The translations under genes and the position numbers were made by a program. Below are positions 25,557 through 37,074 of a DNA stretch of 64,000 bases, one piece after another. Under the pieces are notes generated by a model. It saw only the letters and a program-made list of their open reading frames with translations. It ran no database searches and was not told where the DNA came from. Origin of the DNA: Cavenderia fasciculata (taxonomy: Eukaryota; Evosea; Eumycetozoa; Acytosteliales; Cavenderiaceae); contig NW_004457713.1 of NCBI RefSeq assembly GCF_000203815.1, positions 511,358 through 575,357 on the forward strand. The letters are read 5' to 3'. Position 1 is the first letter of the stretch. Every line of letters starts with the position of its first letter.

Positions 25557-27718
25557 TTAGATAGAAGTTCGATAAAGAGTTGGTACCATGTTGGCTTTGT
25601 CACAAAAGAAATAAAAGTGGTCTTTGTCTTGATTGATAGCACTCTCAATCGCTTTTTCATAATTGTCGTCGTGAAGATCTTCTTTACCAAAATAACATCC
25701 ATTGTTATACTCGAGGAAATCTTCGTTACAAGTCTCTTTTAGGTCCATCATATTGTTAACCACCATTTCAAAAGTAATATCACGGCCTTCGATTCCAAAC
25801 TGTACCGAATCTAATAACATTTCGTTGGATATTGGCTCTAGTTTGAGATCTGGAAATATTTCGAGAAGAGAATGGTTGTCTGTGGTTTTCCTATCCAAAA
25901 AATGTTGGTCCAGAATATTCTTGATTTCTAATGGCCCTTTTTTCAAAGAAAGAGACATTGCAACAAAATCCGATAGGCCACCAACACCAACAAACATGGA
26001 AAAAGATTTGTATAAAGGATCTCTTTTTTCCATTAATTTTTCAAGACCAACCAACTGACGACGGATATTATTCCTCTGCAGATGAAATATTTTAACACCT
26101 GGCGCAGTTGGCCATGATCGTTTGAGATTGATCAGTGGATTGATTAATATCGATTGATGAACCTTGCAGGAAGGGCAATCTTGGACGCACCACATGCAAT
26201 GGTGTGGTATGGTCTCGTGTTCAGCCGCTTCATCGCAATCATTGGAACAATTAGAATGAGAACGGCTGTGATAAAAATGGTAATAGTCCAGTTCTTTGTC
26301 TTCAGCTTGTTCTGTCTCTGCTCTGCCTCTGAATTGATTAAAATGTGGAATTGTTGGTCTGGGAATTTGAACCAGCTGATTGAGCTGATCTTTGATTTCC
26401 TCCATCTTTTGAGTGAACAGTCCAATGTTCGTGTTCCAAATTGGAACGGTGTAAAATTTGATTGATTGGACCAATGAATTAATCCGGGGATCTGAAGCCA
26501 TTACATTCTCAATCCTTTCGTCTGGTGTATCGCACTTGTTGCGCACGATTATTAAATGAGGTTTATGATATTGTTTGATGGTTCTACTTTTGCAGTATCC
26601 AAGGTACGCGTCGAACAAATCGACTATATAATTATTACCCTTGTCAAGTGATAAATATAAAATAACACTGCCAAATATATGTACTGTTTGTGTGTTGAAG
26701 ATGATTCTTTTTAACGTTTCTTCATCAGTGGAAGTGACCTGAGAATCACCTTGTTTTTGGCCTCCATTTGAACCCTCTGTGTCGAATAAATAATAGTTGT
26801 TGGTTCGAAAGGATTTCATTCCATGGGAAGTTGATTTTAAATCTTTTCCCACAGCCGGCCATCCCAATGTGGGCTCATTCGTGTTGGTTCCAAATCCAAG
26901 GAGATAACGTGTGAAGGTAGATTTGCCTGCCCCGGAATCACCAAATAAGGCAACCACAGGGACCGCGTCATCCAAGTCTGGTAATTGATTGGTTGGAGTT
27001 GTTGTTATTTCGTTGATGCACATAATGGCCAATCTGTAATTGCCATCTAATGCATGAATATCGCAAGGATTATGATTGCTTGGAGGATGTGTATCTATAT
27101 ATATAATATTACATCCCAAGCATACATTTCTAAAATCGCTAAACTGGTGATAAAAATGTTCAAGATAAAAAAAATTGAGATATTTCTGTAAAAATAATGA
27201 TAGTTAATACAACACAAACACCCAATCTGTTTGTAAAATACTCTACTCACCAACTTTATAAACAAAGGTTCATCTAAAAGATCTTTCATGGGTGTGCCAA
27301 CCACTGTGGTTCGGGTTTCACGGCTAAATAGTTCAAACAATCGATATGTGAGCACTTGTTTTCGTTGAGGTTCAGAATTTGTAAAGTCAACACACTCACA
27401 CAAAATAAATCTCAGACTAACAGGCTTATCGATATTTCCTTGTTCATATTTACTCTCTATATAACTATTCAGAGCCTTATAATTATGAATTAAATTAGTA
27501 AGTACAGATGAAACTACACATGCTTTTTGTTGTACCTACATCTTGATCACACATTCTTTGTATGAATCAAATCTGTTTTCGAGAATTGAGCTAAATTTAT
27601 AAAAAAAGGCTTTGAAGTTCCGAGTCAAATTTTTGCAATCCAAAAAAAAAAAAAAATTCTTTGATTTAATTTGGGTGGTGATCTTCAAACAGATTCTGTT
27701 CAATAAATCAGTTGTCAC
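25557..27718 (-). CDS. GTPase-like paralogue of gene B C-terminal third (array gene C), 5' end unclear
   Basis: Exons 27464-27251 and 27185-25557 are well supported, with an upstream open exon 27718-27540 that joins in phase over a 75-nt intron. About 673 residues in all. No in-frame ATG is present in the first exon, so either a further exon exists or the gene is 5'-truncated. Seen: CLGCNIIY pair, P-loop GDSGAGKSTF, LFDTEGSNG (G3), LIIVRNKCD (G4-like), FYHSRSHSNCSNDCD, CMWCVQDCPSC and VGVGGLSDFVAMSLSL. These align in order with the last third of gene B. It lacks the GB1 and B-box units of gene B. It ends 143 bases before gene B and begins only about 20 bases from the start of divergent gene D. 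Confidence 0.65.
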
Positions 27719-27737
27719 AAATACTTAAGAATTAGAA

Positions 27738-30700
27738 ATGAAACAGATAGAAAAGGTATGAACTATGCATCTTGATTATAAGTTGCCGAATCTGATATTA
27801 ATATAGTTTATTTAGTTATTTATCTGTTTCAAATGCAAAAAAGAGGCAGAGTACTTTAATGATGAAAAGAAAATTTTCTATTGTAAAAAATGCAAAGAAA
27901 ATAATTGGAATAATGGTATTCTAATCGGGCCTATCATCGCAAACTCGCTGTTATATGGGGTTGAAGAGCTCACTCATCACAACACTTCAAATAAAGACTT
28001 TGAATCAAAGTTTATATACCTCAAAAAACAACAAGAAGATCTCGAGAACCAGGAAGGAATGCAAATTGCTTTTGGTCCCGCCTCTAAACTCTTGAATTTG
28101 GCTGAAACTTTCCGATCGGTGACTATTGTTGGCCCCACATCTGCCAAATCTCTTCTTACAAATGTGTTGTCTGGAGGAAATAATGCTGTCCTAAACCACG
28201 ATCCAAGTCGATCTTTCTCATCCAACGTCAATGCTTTCAGATGCACACAAGATCTCGAATATGGAGGCGTTCCATTACTTGTTTTTGACAGTGAAAACAT
28301 TGAGGACTCTGTTCCTCTAATGCTACCCTCCTCCCAAAGAAGAAAGCTCCTCCCCTCCACACAGCCCAAGCCCAACCAAGAGTGGAAGATCACCATATCA
28401 AGGGTCATGTACCTTTTTTCGAGCATTATGATTTATGTTACAAACGAAGCCAGCACCGACGGTAAAATGGCTGACCACATCGAATCCTTCTCAAAGAAGA
28501 ACCATTTAAACTCCATCAACCAACCCATCAAGCCCTACTTGATTGTAGTATTCAACAAAACGGATCATAAAGGCCAATCTACTCTTCAAGCCAAAAAAGA
28601 CAATCTTGCACCCAAGATTGGGCAATTTTACCGAGGATTCGATGTTGTCTGCCTCCCACATATCAAAAACATCGAAGGTTTTCAGGAATCAATTGAAAAA
28701 ATCAAAAAAATCATTGTAGATCAACAACTCCAACAAGTCGCCAAGGGCTTTTTGGAATGGACCCAGTATTTTGTCAAGGATATTATTCAACCTAACCTCT
28801 TGAGGTACCATTCCTTGAAACCCGAAACATTGGTGGCAACGATTGAAGCACTTCGAAACTTACCAAATGACCTCAAGAAAGATCAATACAATATTGATAT
28901 CTCGTACCTCGAAAAGATTCAACTCGACAGAGTTTTTAATGTCCTCGTCTCCATTTACAAGGCCAAGATCAAGCCCAACCATCCTCATGAAAATCCCAAC
29001 CTTCATCGAGACTTTGGCCACATTATTCATCATTTTGCCAAAATGTTTCAATATTATTCAGGCAAACTCGATTCAAACAATGAAAAAGGAATTAAAACTC
29101 TTGGAGAAATAGCTGAATCAATACAAAGTTATATTATTTTTAATACTCCTTGCTCAAACAAATCCGACGATAATATAACCAAATGCAGAATTATTCAAAG
29201 TAGACACGGCGTCGGTGGATGCAAACTAGACGGTGGCTCTTACACTTTTGCAAATGTCAAATACGATCCAACAGATGAAAGTAAAGGATTCAAATCAAAT
29301 ACAGAATGGGAAAAAGATATAGAGTTAATCAAATACCACCAAGACAGTCAGAATGATACATCTCTTGAATGGCTCGAGTATCTTACAAAAGACAGTACTG
29401 GTCTTATTATAGGTTTAAGGTATCCGTTGACTCAAGTATGCTTTGGATGTTTGGTTAGGTTCCCGTCTGAACAATTGGGTTGTGGACATTATTCATGTAT
29501 GGAATGTCTTGCCCTAGCAACACCAGAAGAAAAAAAACCATGTTTGCTATGTGGAGTATTAACAGACGGATCATCGTGCACGCCAACCGTTCCTCATCAA
29601 GCTGGATACCGTGTAATGGCTGCCGATGGAGGTGGAGTGAAAGGAATCGTGACAAGTTTGAATTTAGAAGAGATACAAAAGCAATTGTATGGCATTCCAA
29701 CCTACCATTTATTCGATCTAATTGTTGGCACTAGTACTGGCGGCTTGGTTGCCTTGGCTTCGTCAATTCCTCTGCCTGGCGAAACAACACCAATTTCAGC
29801 AATAGAGTTGACCAAAAAATATGAAATGTTATCCAAAGAGGGTTTCAAAAAAGAATTTGTTGCCAGTTGGGATATGACCGCCGGATATGCCTTTGGACCA
29901 CGCTACATTAGCAAATGTGCCGAAATAGTCCTCAAAGATCTTTTCAGAGATGAAAACTTGCTCATTTCCTCCCAATCCAAGACAAGAATCGCATTAACAA
30001 GTACAACCAACACCCCTGGAGTCATTTGTGTTATCCCATCCTATAACCTAGAAAAAGCAAATTCCAAAGGATTGGTATATCATAGAGACATCACCCCCTA
30101 TCAATCATCCCTAGCTACTTCGGCTGCTCCAACCTACTTGAAATCCCGAAAAGTAGACTCTAAACCCGACGAGGATACCACCTATCTCACCGATGGAGGA
30201 ATGATGGCAAACAATCCATCTGAAGTTGGTTACCATGAGTCATTCAAGATCTGGGGCAAGGAAAAAAAACTCGATATATTGGTCAACTTGGGATGTGGAT
30301 CCTCTAACGTGCCAACGGAAACAGGTGATAGGATTGACAATGTCTTGATGTACGTTTCAAATACTACAACCAACAACAATAAGCATTGGAAAAACTTGAA
30401 AACTTACGTCGCAATGAATAGTAAATATCAACACAGCACATTCATTCGAGTCAACCCATCACTTGGTCAAGAGATTGATCTGGACGAGCACGAAAAAATA
30501 GAAGAGGTCAAAGCTCTTACCCTCAAGGCTCTTGACCACACCAAAGTTGACATCATTTTCAAGGATGGGTTTCCCAAAGCAAAAAAAAACAACACCAGGG
30601 CAAAGATTAACAAAGTGTGTGATAGCCTCCTCGCAACTTTGTTCTACCAAGTGTACGACGAGGAATCAAACACAATTCACATCTATTCTAGAATTGATCT

Positions 30701-31178
30701 CAAAGGTATTGTTGGCCTCAAAGAGCAATTAGAAAAGAACGAGATGTTTTCTTTGGTGGTCAAAAAGAAACGCTCAGGAACCAAATTGTTTGAATTCAAG
30801 AAATATTCGCACTATGACTCCAGTCGGGAATCTAAACAACGTCCTTACATTTCTTCAATCAAATTGGAAGGTATCCTAGAATCATCTGATCAAATTGGTA
30901 TAAAGTGTCGACTCGAATGTCATAGAGAGAAAGAAGCGAACAGATCCCTCTGCTTTATCTCCAACAGCCCAATCAAGTTTAAGCATTTGAACAAATTAGC
31001 CGATCTTCAGAAGCAACAACCTACCAATGGTATCAGAGCCACTGATCATTCTCAAATCGTACCAGACAAACGAAATCTTACTGTTGCCCAACCAATATCC
31101 TCGAGTGTTCCCACAGTCTCACAGAATATCCGAGCCTCCTCCGAACAAGTTGAAAATTCAACAAATATCACTGTATAA
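27738..31178 (+). CDS. GTPase-like/RING-like/patatin phospholipase fusion (array gene D)
   Basis: Two exons (27738-27755, 27816-31178; 60-nt intron) give about 1126 residues. Order seen: N-terminal zinc-ribbon-like C-x2-C-x15-C-x2-C (residues 10-32); a GTPase-like unit with degenerate P-loop (VGPTSAKSL at about 111, lacking the usual GK pair), LVFDSENIEDS and an intact VVFNKTD (NKxD); an HGVGGC motif; a RING-like cluster (about 547-585: CFGC, CGHYSCMEC, CLLC). Then comes a complete patatin domain: DGGGVKG oxyanion loop (about 611), GTSTGG nucleophile elbow (about 644) and DGGMMANNPS (about 798, catalytic Asp). Patatins hydrolyse acyl chains of phospholipids. The fusion suggests a regulated lipase, by analogy to patatin effectors in NLR and CBASS systems (inference). 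It is transcribed away from genes A-C. Confidence 0.85.
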
Positions 31179-31304
31179 CTATCAACAATTTAAGAATCAA
31201 AAGAATCAAATCAACTAATTAATTAAATTACCAACCCAAGAATCACTAATAAAGTCAAATATTTAACTCAATCTTTTTTCTAAAAATTAATTTAATTTAA
31301 TTTA

Positions 31305-32675
31305 TTAAAAGAAATAAGGAGCGACATAATATCTAATACCAAATCCAACCAAACAACAAAGGGCCTGGAAGGTGAGCAAACAGATGCACAATTTCTTTTC
31401 AGTCATTGGACCGAGAATGAGCAGCATGAGATTGATAATGGTGAGGTTGGTAGGGATGGCCTCCATGTTGCCGGTGGCCGGGTTGAAACGAGGCACACGA
31501 TGACGGGGACAAGGGATGAGACCAAAGAGCTGTGGAAGCGAGTAGAGAAAGTTGAGAATCTGAGGGATAAAGAATAGCAACAACGTCTTGCTAAAGTGAC
31601 AGAGGATGGCAACCACTGCAAAACACATGCCTGCAAAATAGGTAAACGTGTCACCGACAAAGACACGAGACGGGTACCAGTTAAAGATGAGTAGGGCGAC
31701 CGTAGTGAAAAAGAATGGCACCATGAGCACGAGCGACAACAAGTGGGGTGAAGCGAGGGTCAAAGCAGTACCAGCAACCAATGCTTGGTGATGGAGACGC
31801 AACTCGACCAGGTTGTGTACGATGATGGCCGTCGAGATGACAATCGACTGTCCAACCTCTAGACCATTGATACCAGCTAAAATGTTGATACTGTTGGTAC
31901 AAAAGATAGCCAACATTAACAAATAGATACGATAAAAGATACCCAAGTCAAACGTGTTGCCCAGATAGAATCGCAAGTCCACTGGGAAAGTCACATGTGG
32001 TACCACCACCGACGTACCTCCTGCATAGGCCACCAACAATGGCAATGAAGCAAACATTGGCAACACCAACTTATATCTCCATCTTAGATTCAATACATCA
32101 TCTCCAAATCCCAATAATATCATAAAACAAATTGATGTTAATGCTGCATTATATTCACTCAACTAGAGAAAGTAAAAATAAAAAAGTATTAATTAATAAA
32201 CAGGTAGAGATAAATGTATATTATATATGTTTGTTTGTTTGTTTGTACATACTTGAATTGCTTCTGGGAAAGAAAACCATTGAAACAATTGGAATAGAAT
32301 AACACATAATAAATATACAACAGATGTGGCAATACCAAGACTTTCTGGACTAAAAGAGTAAAGAATGATTAGTTATAATGATTGGTGTATCTTTGATTGA
32401 TTTAGTTTGTTTGTTTGTTTAGAGTCTACTTACATCTTTTTACCAGAGAACTTGGGATCACCTTTCTTATTGAGATCCATACCTGTAAGACCAGCTTCAG
32501 AGGTTAGATAGGCAATAGATGGTATGAGACGATATGCCATGATACCAGCACACAATGAGAATATAGCGTTTTGAATGATGATACTCTGTAATTGAAGTGA
32601 TGGTAATATAGCCAACATTACAGATGGTGGTATGATATTGGCTGTTACAAATAATGCTAATGATTTATCTACCAT
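31305..32675 (-). CDS. alg7: UDP-GlcNAc:dolichyl-phosphate GlcNAc-1-phosphotransferase
   Basis: This multi-pass ER membrane enzyme makes GlcNAc-PP-dolichol, the first step of N-glycan precursor synthesis (DPAGT1, the tunicamycin target). Exons 32675-32434, 32349-32253 and 32162-31305 join in phase to about 398 residues, close to the usual 400. Seen: [71 protein letters not shown], and many hydrophobic helices. These are diagnostic of the family, with the catalytic Asp residues present. It is convergent with array gene D, with 126 bases between stops. Confidence 0.95.
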
Positions 32676-33154
32676 TCTTCTCTTCTCTCTTTATAAATAA
32701 TAATATATACAATAATAATAAATGAAATAAATGATATGATGGGTGATGGATGATGATTGATAGATATAAAGATATATACAAATAAAACTTGTTTATACTA
32801 TTGTTTGTTGTACTGTCAATGTATATAATGAATCATCAGAAATGAGGTGACAAAGCAAACTAAACTAAAGATAGATAGGGTGTAATCTTATCTTAAATCT
32901 TCTTGGTAACAGACAATACAATACGATATTTGTTTGTTTGTTTGGTAACGATAGATTGATGAGTAAGAAAAATGGTGCGTCAGCAATGAACTTCAACATA
33001 TTGAAAAAAAAAAAAAAAGAAAAACTTGTTTGACCTACCTTGTTGCAAAAAGGAATGATGGTTCTAAAATAGATTAGATTGATAATTCCAAGATAGATTC
33101 TTCTAGAATTTTAATTTAAATTTTATTATCTTTATATCTATATATCTATCTATC
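32676..33154. other. Spacer upstream of alg7
   Basis: This A/T-rich spacer holds the alg7 promoter on the minus strand and the 3' flank of the next gene. It has TTTGTTTG repeats and a poly-A run near 33005. Nothing else was seen. Confidence 0.5.
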
Positions 33155-35590
33155 TTATTTCAATTTATCATTAAATAATATCAACTTTAAATTTGATTTA
33201 ATCTCCATTAATAAATGTTTGAATTGATCAATTACCTTTCTTTCTCTTTTTTCTAAATTATTATTATTGTCGGTTGATGTTGACTTTTGTAAAGATTGTT
33301 GTAATTGTGAAATGGTTGATGTTAATTTACTATCAATACCTTTTAATATTTTTTGAACTAATAAATCATCAAATATTAATCTAGTTTGATCTACCTCTTT
33401 AGATTGTTTAATCAATAGCAGTAATTGAATAATGATTGCCAATGATGATATTTGATTAAAATTCTTATTTTCTAAATTATTTGTTGATAATAAATTATTA
33501 ATTATTTTAAATATTATTTCTATACAATTATTATTATTATTATTATTATTTAATAAAATTAAAATTGACCAAATAATATTATATTTAAATTTAAAGTTTG
33601 TTGTTTGTTGTTCATTATTACTATAAAGAGATAAATCTTTAATGACTATTATATGTTGTAATTGTGGTACTTTTTCAATAAACAATGATATATTGTTTGA
33701 TTGACAACTTGATCTTGTCAACCACATCAATGATAAATCTTGAATTTGTTCCATTGAATTTAATTTTAAAGAATCATCTTTTTCTTTTTCTTTTTCTTCT
33801 TCTTTTTCTTTTTGTTGTTTAATATTTTCAATTTTAGTAACCAATGTAATATATTGTGAAATTAAACCTTTTGATTGATATATTTTATCCCATTCAATCT
33901 TGTTGTATTTTTTACTATTATTTGATACAAATATTGTTATTTTTGTAATCTAAATATAATTAATAAATAAATAAATAAATATTAGTAACTAGCTTTAATG
34001 GTTGGTTTGTATGTGTGATAATTACGGCTTCCAATTCATCCTTTGAATTAATATTTGCAAATTGTTGATCTGGTAATGAAGACCACATTGATAATCTATG
34101 TACAAAATAATCCAAACAATCATCAACTATAGATTGAATTAAAAATGTTTTAGATCGATCATTCATATTACGAATATCTACAAAACTACTAAACAATGAT
34201 ACCAATGATTTAAATTGAAATGGTGATAAATTAAAATTATTATTATTATCATTTGATTCATTATTTTGTTCCTAAAAATAAATTAAAAAAAGAAATTAAT
34301 TAATTTGTTTTCTTTAAATTATTATTTAATTATTTGTTCTCTACACTCTACAACATACAATACATAAGATATTAAAAATTAAAGGTAAATTATAAGGTAT
34401 TTCATTTGGAGCATCAATAGTACGATCACGTATCAAATAGATGAATAGAGGTAAAATGAAAAGTAAATCTTGTTTTTCATCATCTTGACTAAATGTCAAT
34501 AGATGAGTTGTAATATCTTTCAAATCATCAAACATTGAGTATTCCTCCCATACTCTATTTGGTGATAAATGTTGATATGAAAAGGAGGTTTGATAAATAT
34601 TTGACAACTTTTTACAAACTATTTTCCAACTCTGTTGTTGTTGTTGATTAAATTGTCCAAATTGATCGTAATCAATTATAAAGTTTGTTGGTGATGTATC
34701 AAATGATTGATAATTTGATTCATCATCTTCTTCATCTTTTGTTGTTGTTGTTGTCATTGTTGGTGTTGGTTCCTCTTTAATTTCTTTAATTTTATCTTCT
34801 ACTTGTTCTTCTTCCTCGACCTCTTCCAATTCACTTTCAATATCACTTTCAATATCATCATCAAGATAATATTGATTTAATAAATTTGATATACCATTTA
34901 ATTTTAATCTAAATATAATAATAATTAATTAATTAATTAATTTCCGGTATATATATATCTTTGTAATAATATACAATATACATACAATAAAGATAATTTA
35001 AATAATTTAATAAAATATAAATAGTATAGAGTTGAATAACAACTTGATAATTGTGTATCTTTGGTACTTGGATTATTACTATTATTATTTTGATTACTAT
35101 TTTGTACAATAGAGTTATATTTTAAAGAGTTATCTGATATGGTTGATAGTAGAGTATTTGTAATTGGGTATTTAAATGAATCTATTATTTCTTCTTGATC
35201 ATCTTCTTCTTCATCTTCTTCACTATCACTATTATTATTATTATCTTTTTGTTGTTTTAATCTTTGTTGTATTTGTTTTTTGTGAGCAAGACGAATAATG
35301 TCATTGGTTAGATTACACAATGATTCATTTAAATCAGTGATGAATAACTCTAATTGATGAGATGATAATATTGCAAAATCTGTACATAATCTATCATACA
35401 CCAATTCAGGTGTATCTATACTTTTATCATATCCATCATCTAATATATCCTCCTCATCTCCTTCTTCCTCGTCTCCTTTTGTTGATTGTTTGTTTTCATT
35501 ATGTTTATCATCTTCTTCTTTTTGTAACTTTAATAATTCTTGAACTACATCATTCATTGACAACTGCTGCTGCTGCTGATCTTCTTTCAT
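33155..35590 (-). CDS. Large helical protein of unknown function
   Basis: I do not recognise this gene with confidence. Four exons (35590-34986, 34908-34359, 34271-34026, 33949-33155) join in phase to about 731 residues. The N-terminus is acidic (Glu/Asp-rich, KEEDDKHNEN, DEEEGDEEDILDDG). Then come predicted amphipathic helices (LVYDRLCTDFAILSSHQLEL, RSKTFLIQSIVDDCLDYFVH) and Asn tracts. The C-terminal half is rich in Leu/Ile helices (YNIIWSILILLNN, LAIIIQLLLLIKQ) in a HEAT- or glomulin/ALF4-like style. That resemblance is weak and by eye only. No signal peptide or catalytic motif was seen. The start is the first ATG after a long upstream A/T stretch. Confidence 0.6.
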
Positions 35591-36072
35591 CCTCTCTTCT
35601 TCTTCTTCTTCACCTTTCAGTGTATCTGTGTTGTATGAAACAACATGAAGTTCATGCAGAGAGACATTATCATATATGATAAAAATTCGTGTTTCCCAGA
35701 GAGTGAGAAATCGGTGAAAGCGTCAGAGTTTCTTCTTCTTGTCGTTTGATCAAAGTGGTGCTTTTCAGACCCCAACAACCACCACCAAAGACAGCAGAGC
35801 AGCTGCCGCAGAGCAGAGCAGAGTGAGGAGAGAGGAGGTTGACTATAATAATATATTTTTATAAATACATACATACACAGCATAGATAGATATATAAATA
35901 TATATATATATATATAGATACTTACAAATAGATATTTATTAGTTAGTTGTTATTTATTATCTACCTTGTGTGTGTAATAATGTTAGATAGATAAACTTTG
36001 GTAGATAGTAGATAGTTAGTTAGAGAGAAGAGTGATATATTTATATTATATATTAATATTAATGATTGAAGA
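35591..36072. promoter_or_regulatory. Divergent promoter region
   Basis: This 482-nt gap lies between two divergent genes. A GC-richer core at about 35740-35840 includes GCAGAGCAG repeats around CTGCCGC. The plus-strand side is TA-rich with TAGATAGATA repeats. No named site was recognised. Confidence 0.4.
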
Positions 36073-37024
36073 ATGGTGGTACCCTATATAGAAGAAACCG
36101 ATCTCACGCCAGCAGGCATCTTCTATTGCGGGCTAGATATCTACATGTTTAGATTCAAATACAAGGAGCGCGACATATGGCTATCTCCCGTCTCCCAGAT
36201 ACAGACCTTTGTTCGATCTCGAACAGACTATGTCAATAGAGTAGTCATTAAAAAGACTAGTTTCCTCAGATGGTATAATAATGATAGAACAGCTCAATAT
36301 TTTAAAATACTTTATGGTAAATAGAATATAAATAGAATATAAATAGAATAGAGAGAATATATAAAAAAAATATAAACAATATTAAATATTTATTGATTGA
36401 TTGATTGATTAATTAATTAATTTTGATTTAGGTGGAAATGTTACAGTTGCAACATTTATAGATTATAGATATTATATTCAAGAAAAGTTGGATCCTTCAC
36501 AAGAAGGGTCTGCACAATTTGCAGAGTTGATATGGACTCTGGTCATTGGAAGTTGTTCTGCAACTTATCCTGAAATTGTTACAAATGGTAGTAGTGAACT
36601 ATCTTTATCTTCATCTTCATCATCAATCATACAAAGAGTTGATAATAATAATTATAATCCAACTCCTCTTGATATTAATAATAATAATTATAATTATAAT
36701 AATATAATGTCATCTCCAGATACATCTTCGTCGTCATCATCCTCATTATCATCATCAACAGCAACAATGATGATTGAAAACATACCATTAAATATAATTA
36801 ATTTATCAAATTCAACCGATGAAATGGATATCACAACCACCACCTCTTCTTCTACAACCAATTCACACTCTTCTTCCTCTTCCTCTAATAATACAAGTAC
36901 TGAAAATGATTCTATAACAACAACAACAACAACAACAAAGAGAGAAGAGAATTCATTAATAATGTTGGCATGCGCAGCTGACTTGGATCCAAATAATAAT
37001 AATAATATTCCAAAAAACAAATAA
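36073..37024 (+). CDS. Hypothetical protein with Ser/Thr/Asn-rich tail
   Basis: Not recognised. Exons 36073-36316 and 36432-37024 join in phase (115-nt intron) to about 278 residues. The first about 125 residues look like a folded domain (ETDLTPAGIFYCGLDIYMF, ERDIWLSPVSQIQTFV, VIKKTSFLRWYNNDRTAQYF, VTVATFIDYRYYIQEKL). The rest is Ser, Thr and Asn low complexity, typical of dictyostelid proteins. No signal peptide or membrane helix is evident. Confidence 0.65.
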
Positions 37025-37074
37025 TATTTAATTAATTATTTATTTATTTAATTAATAAATTACTCCTCTTTATT

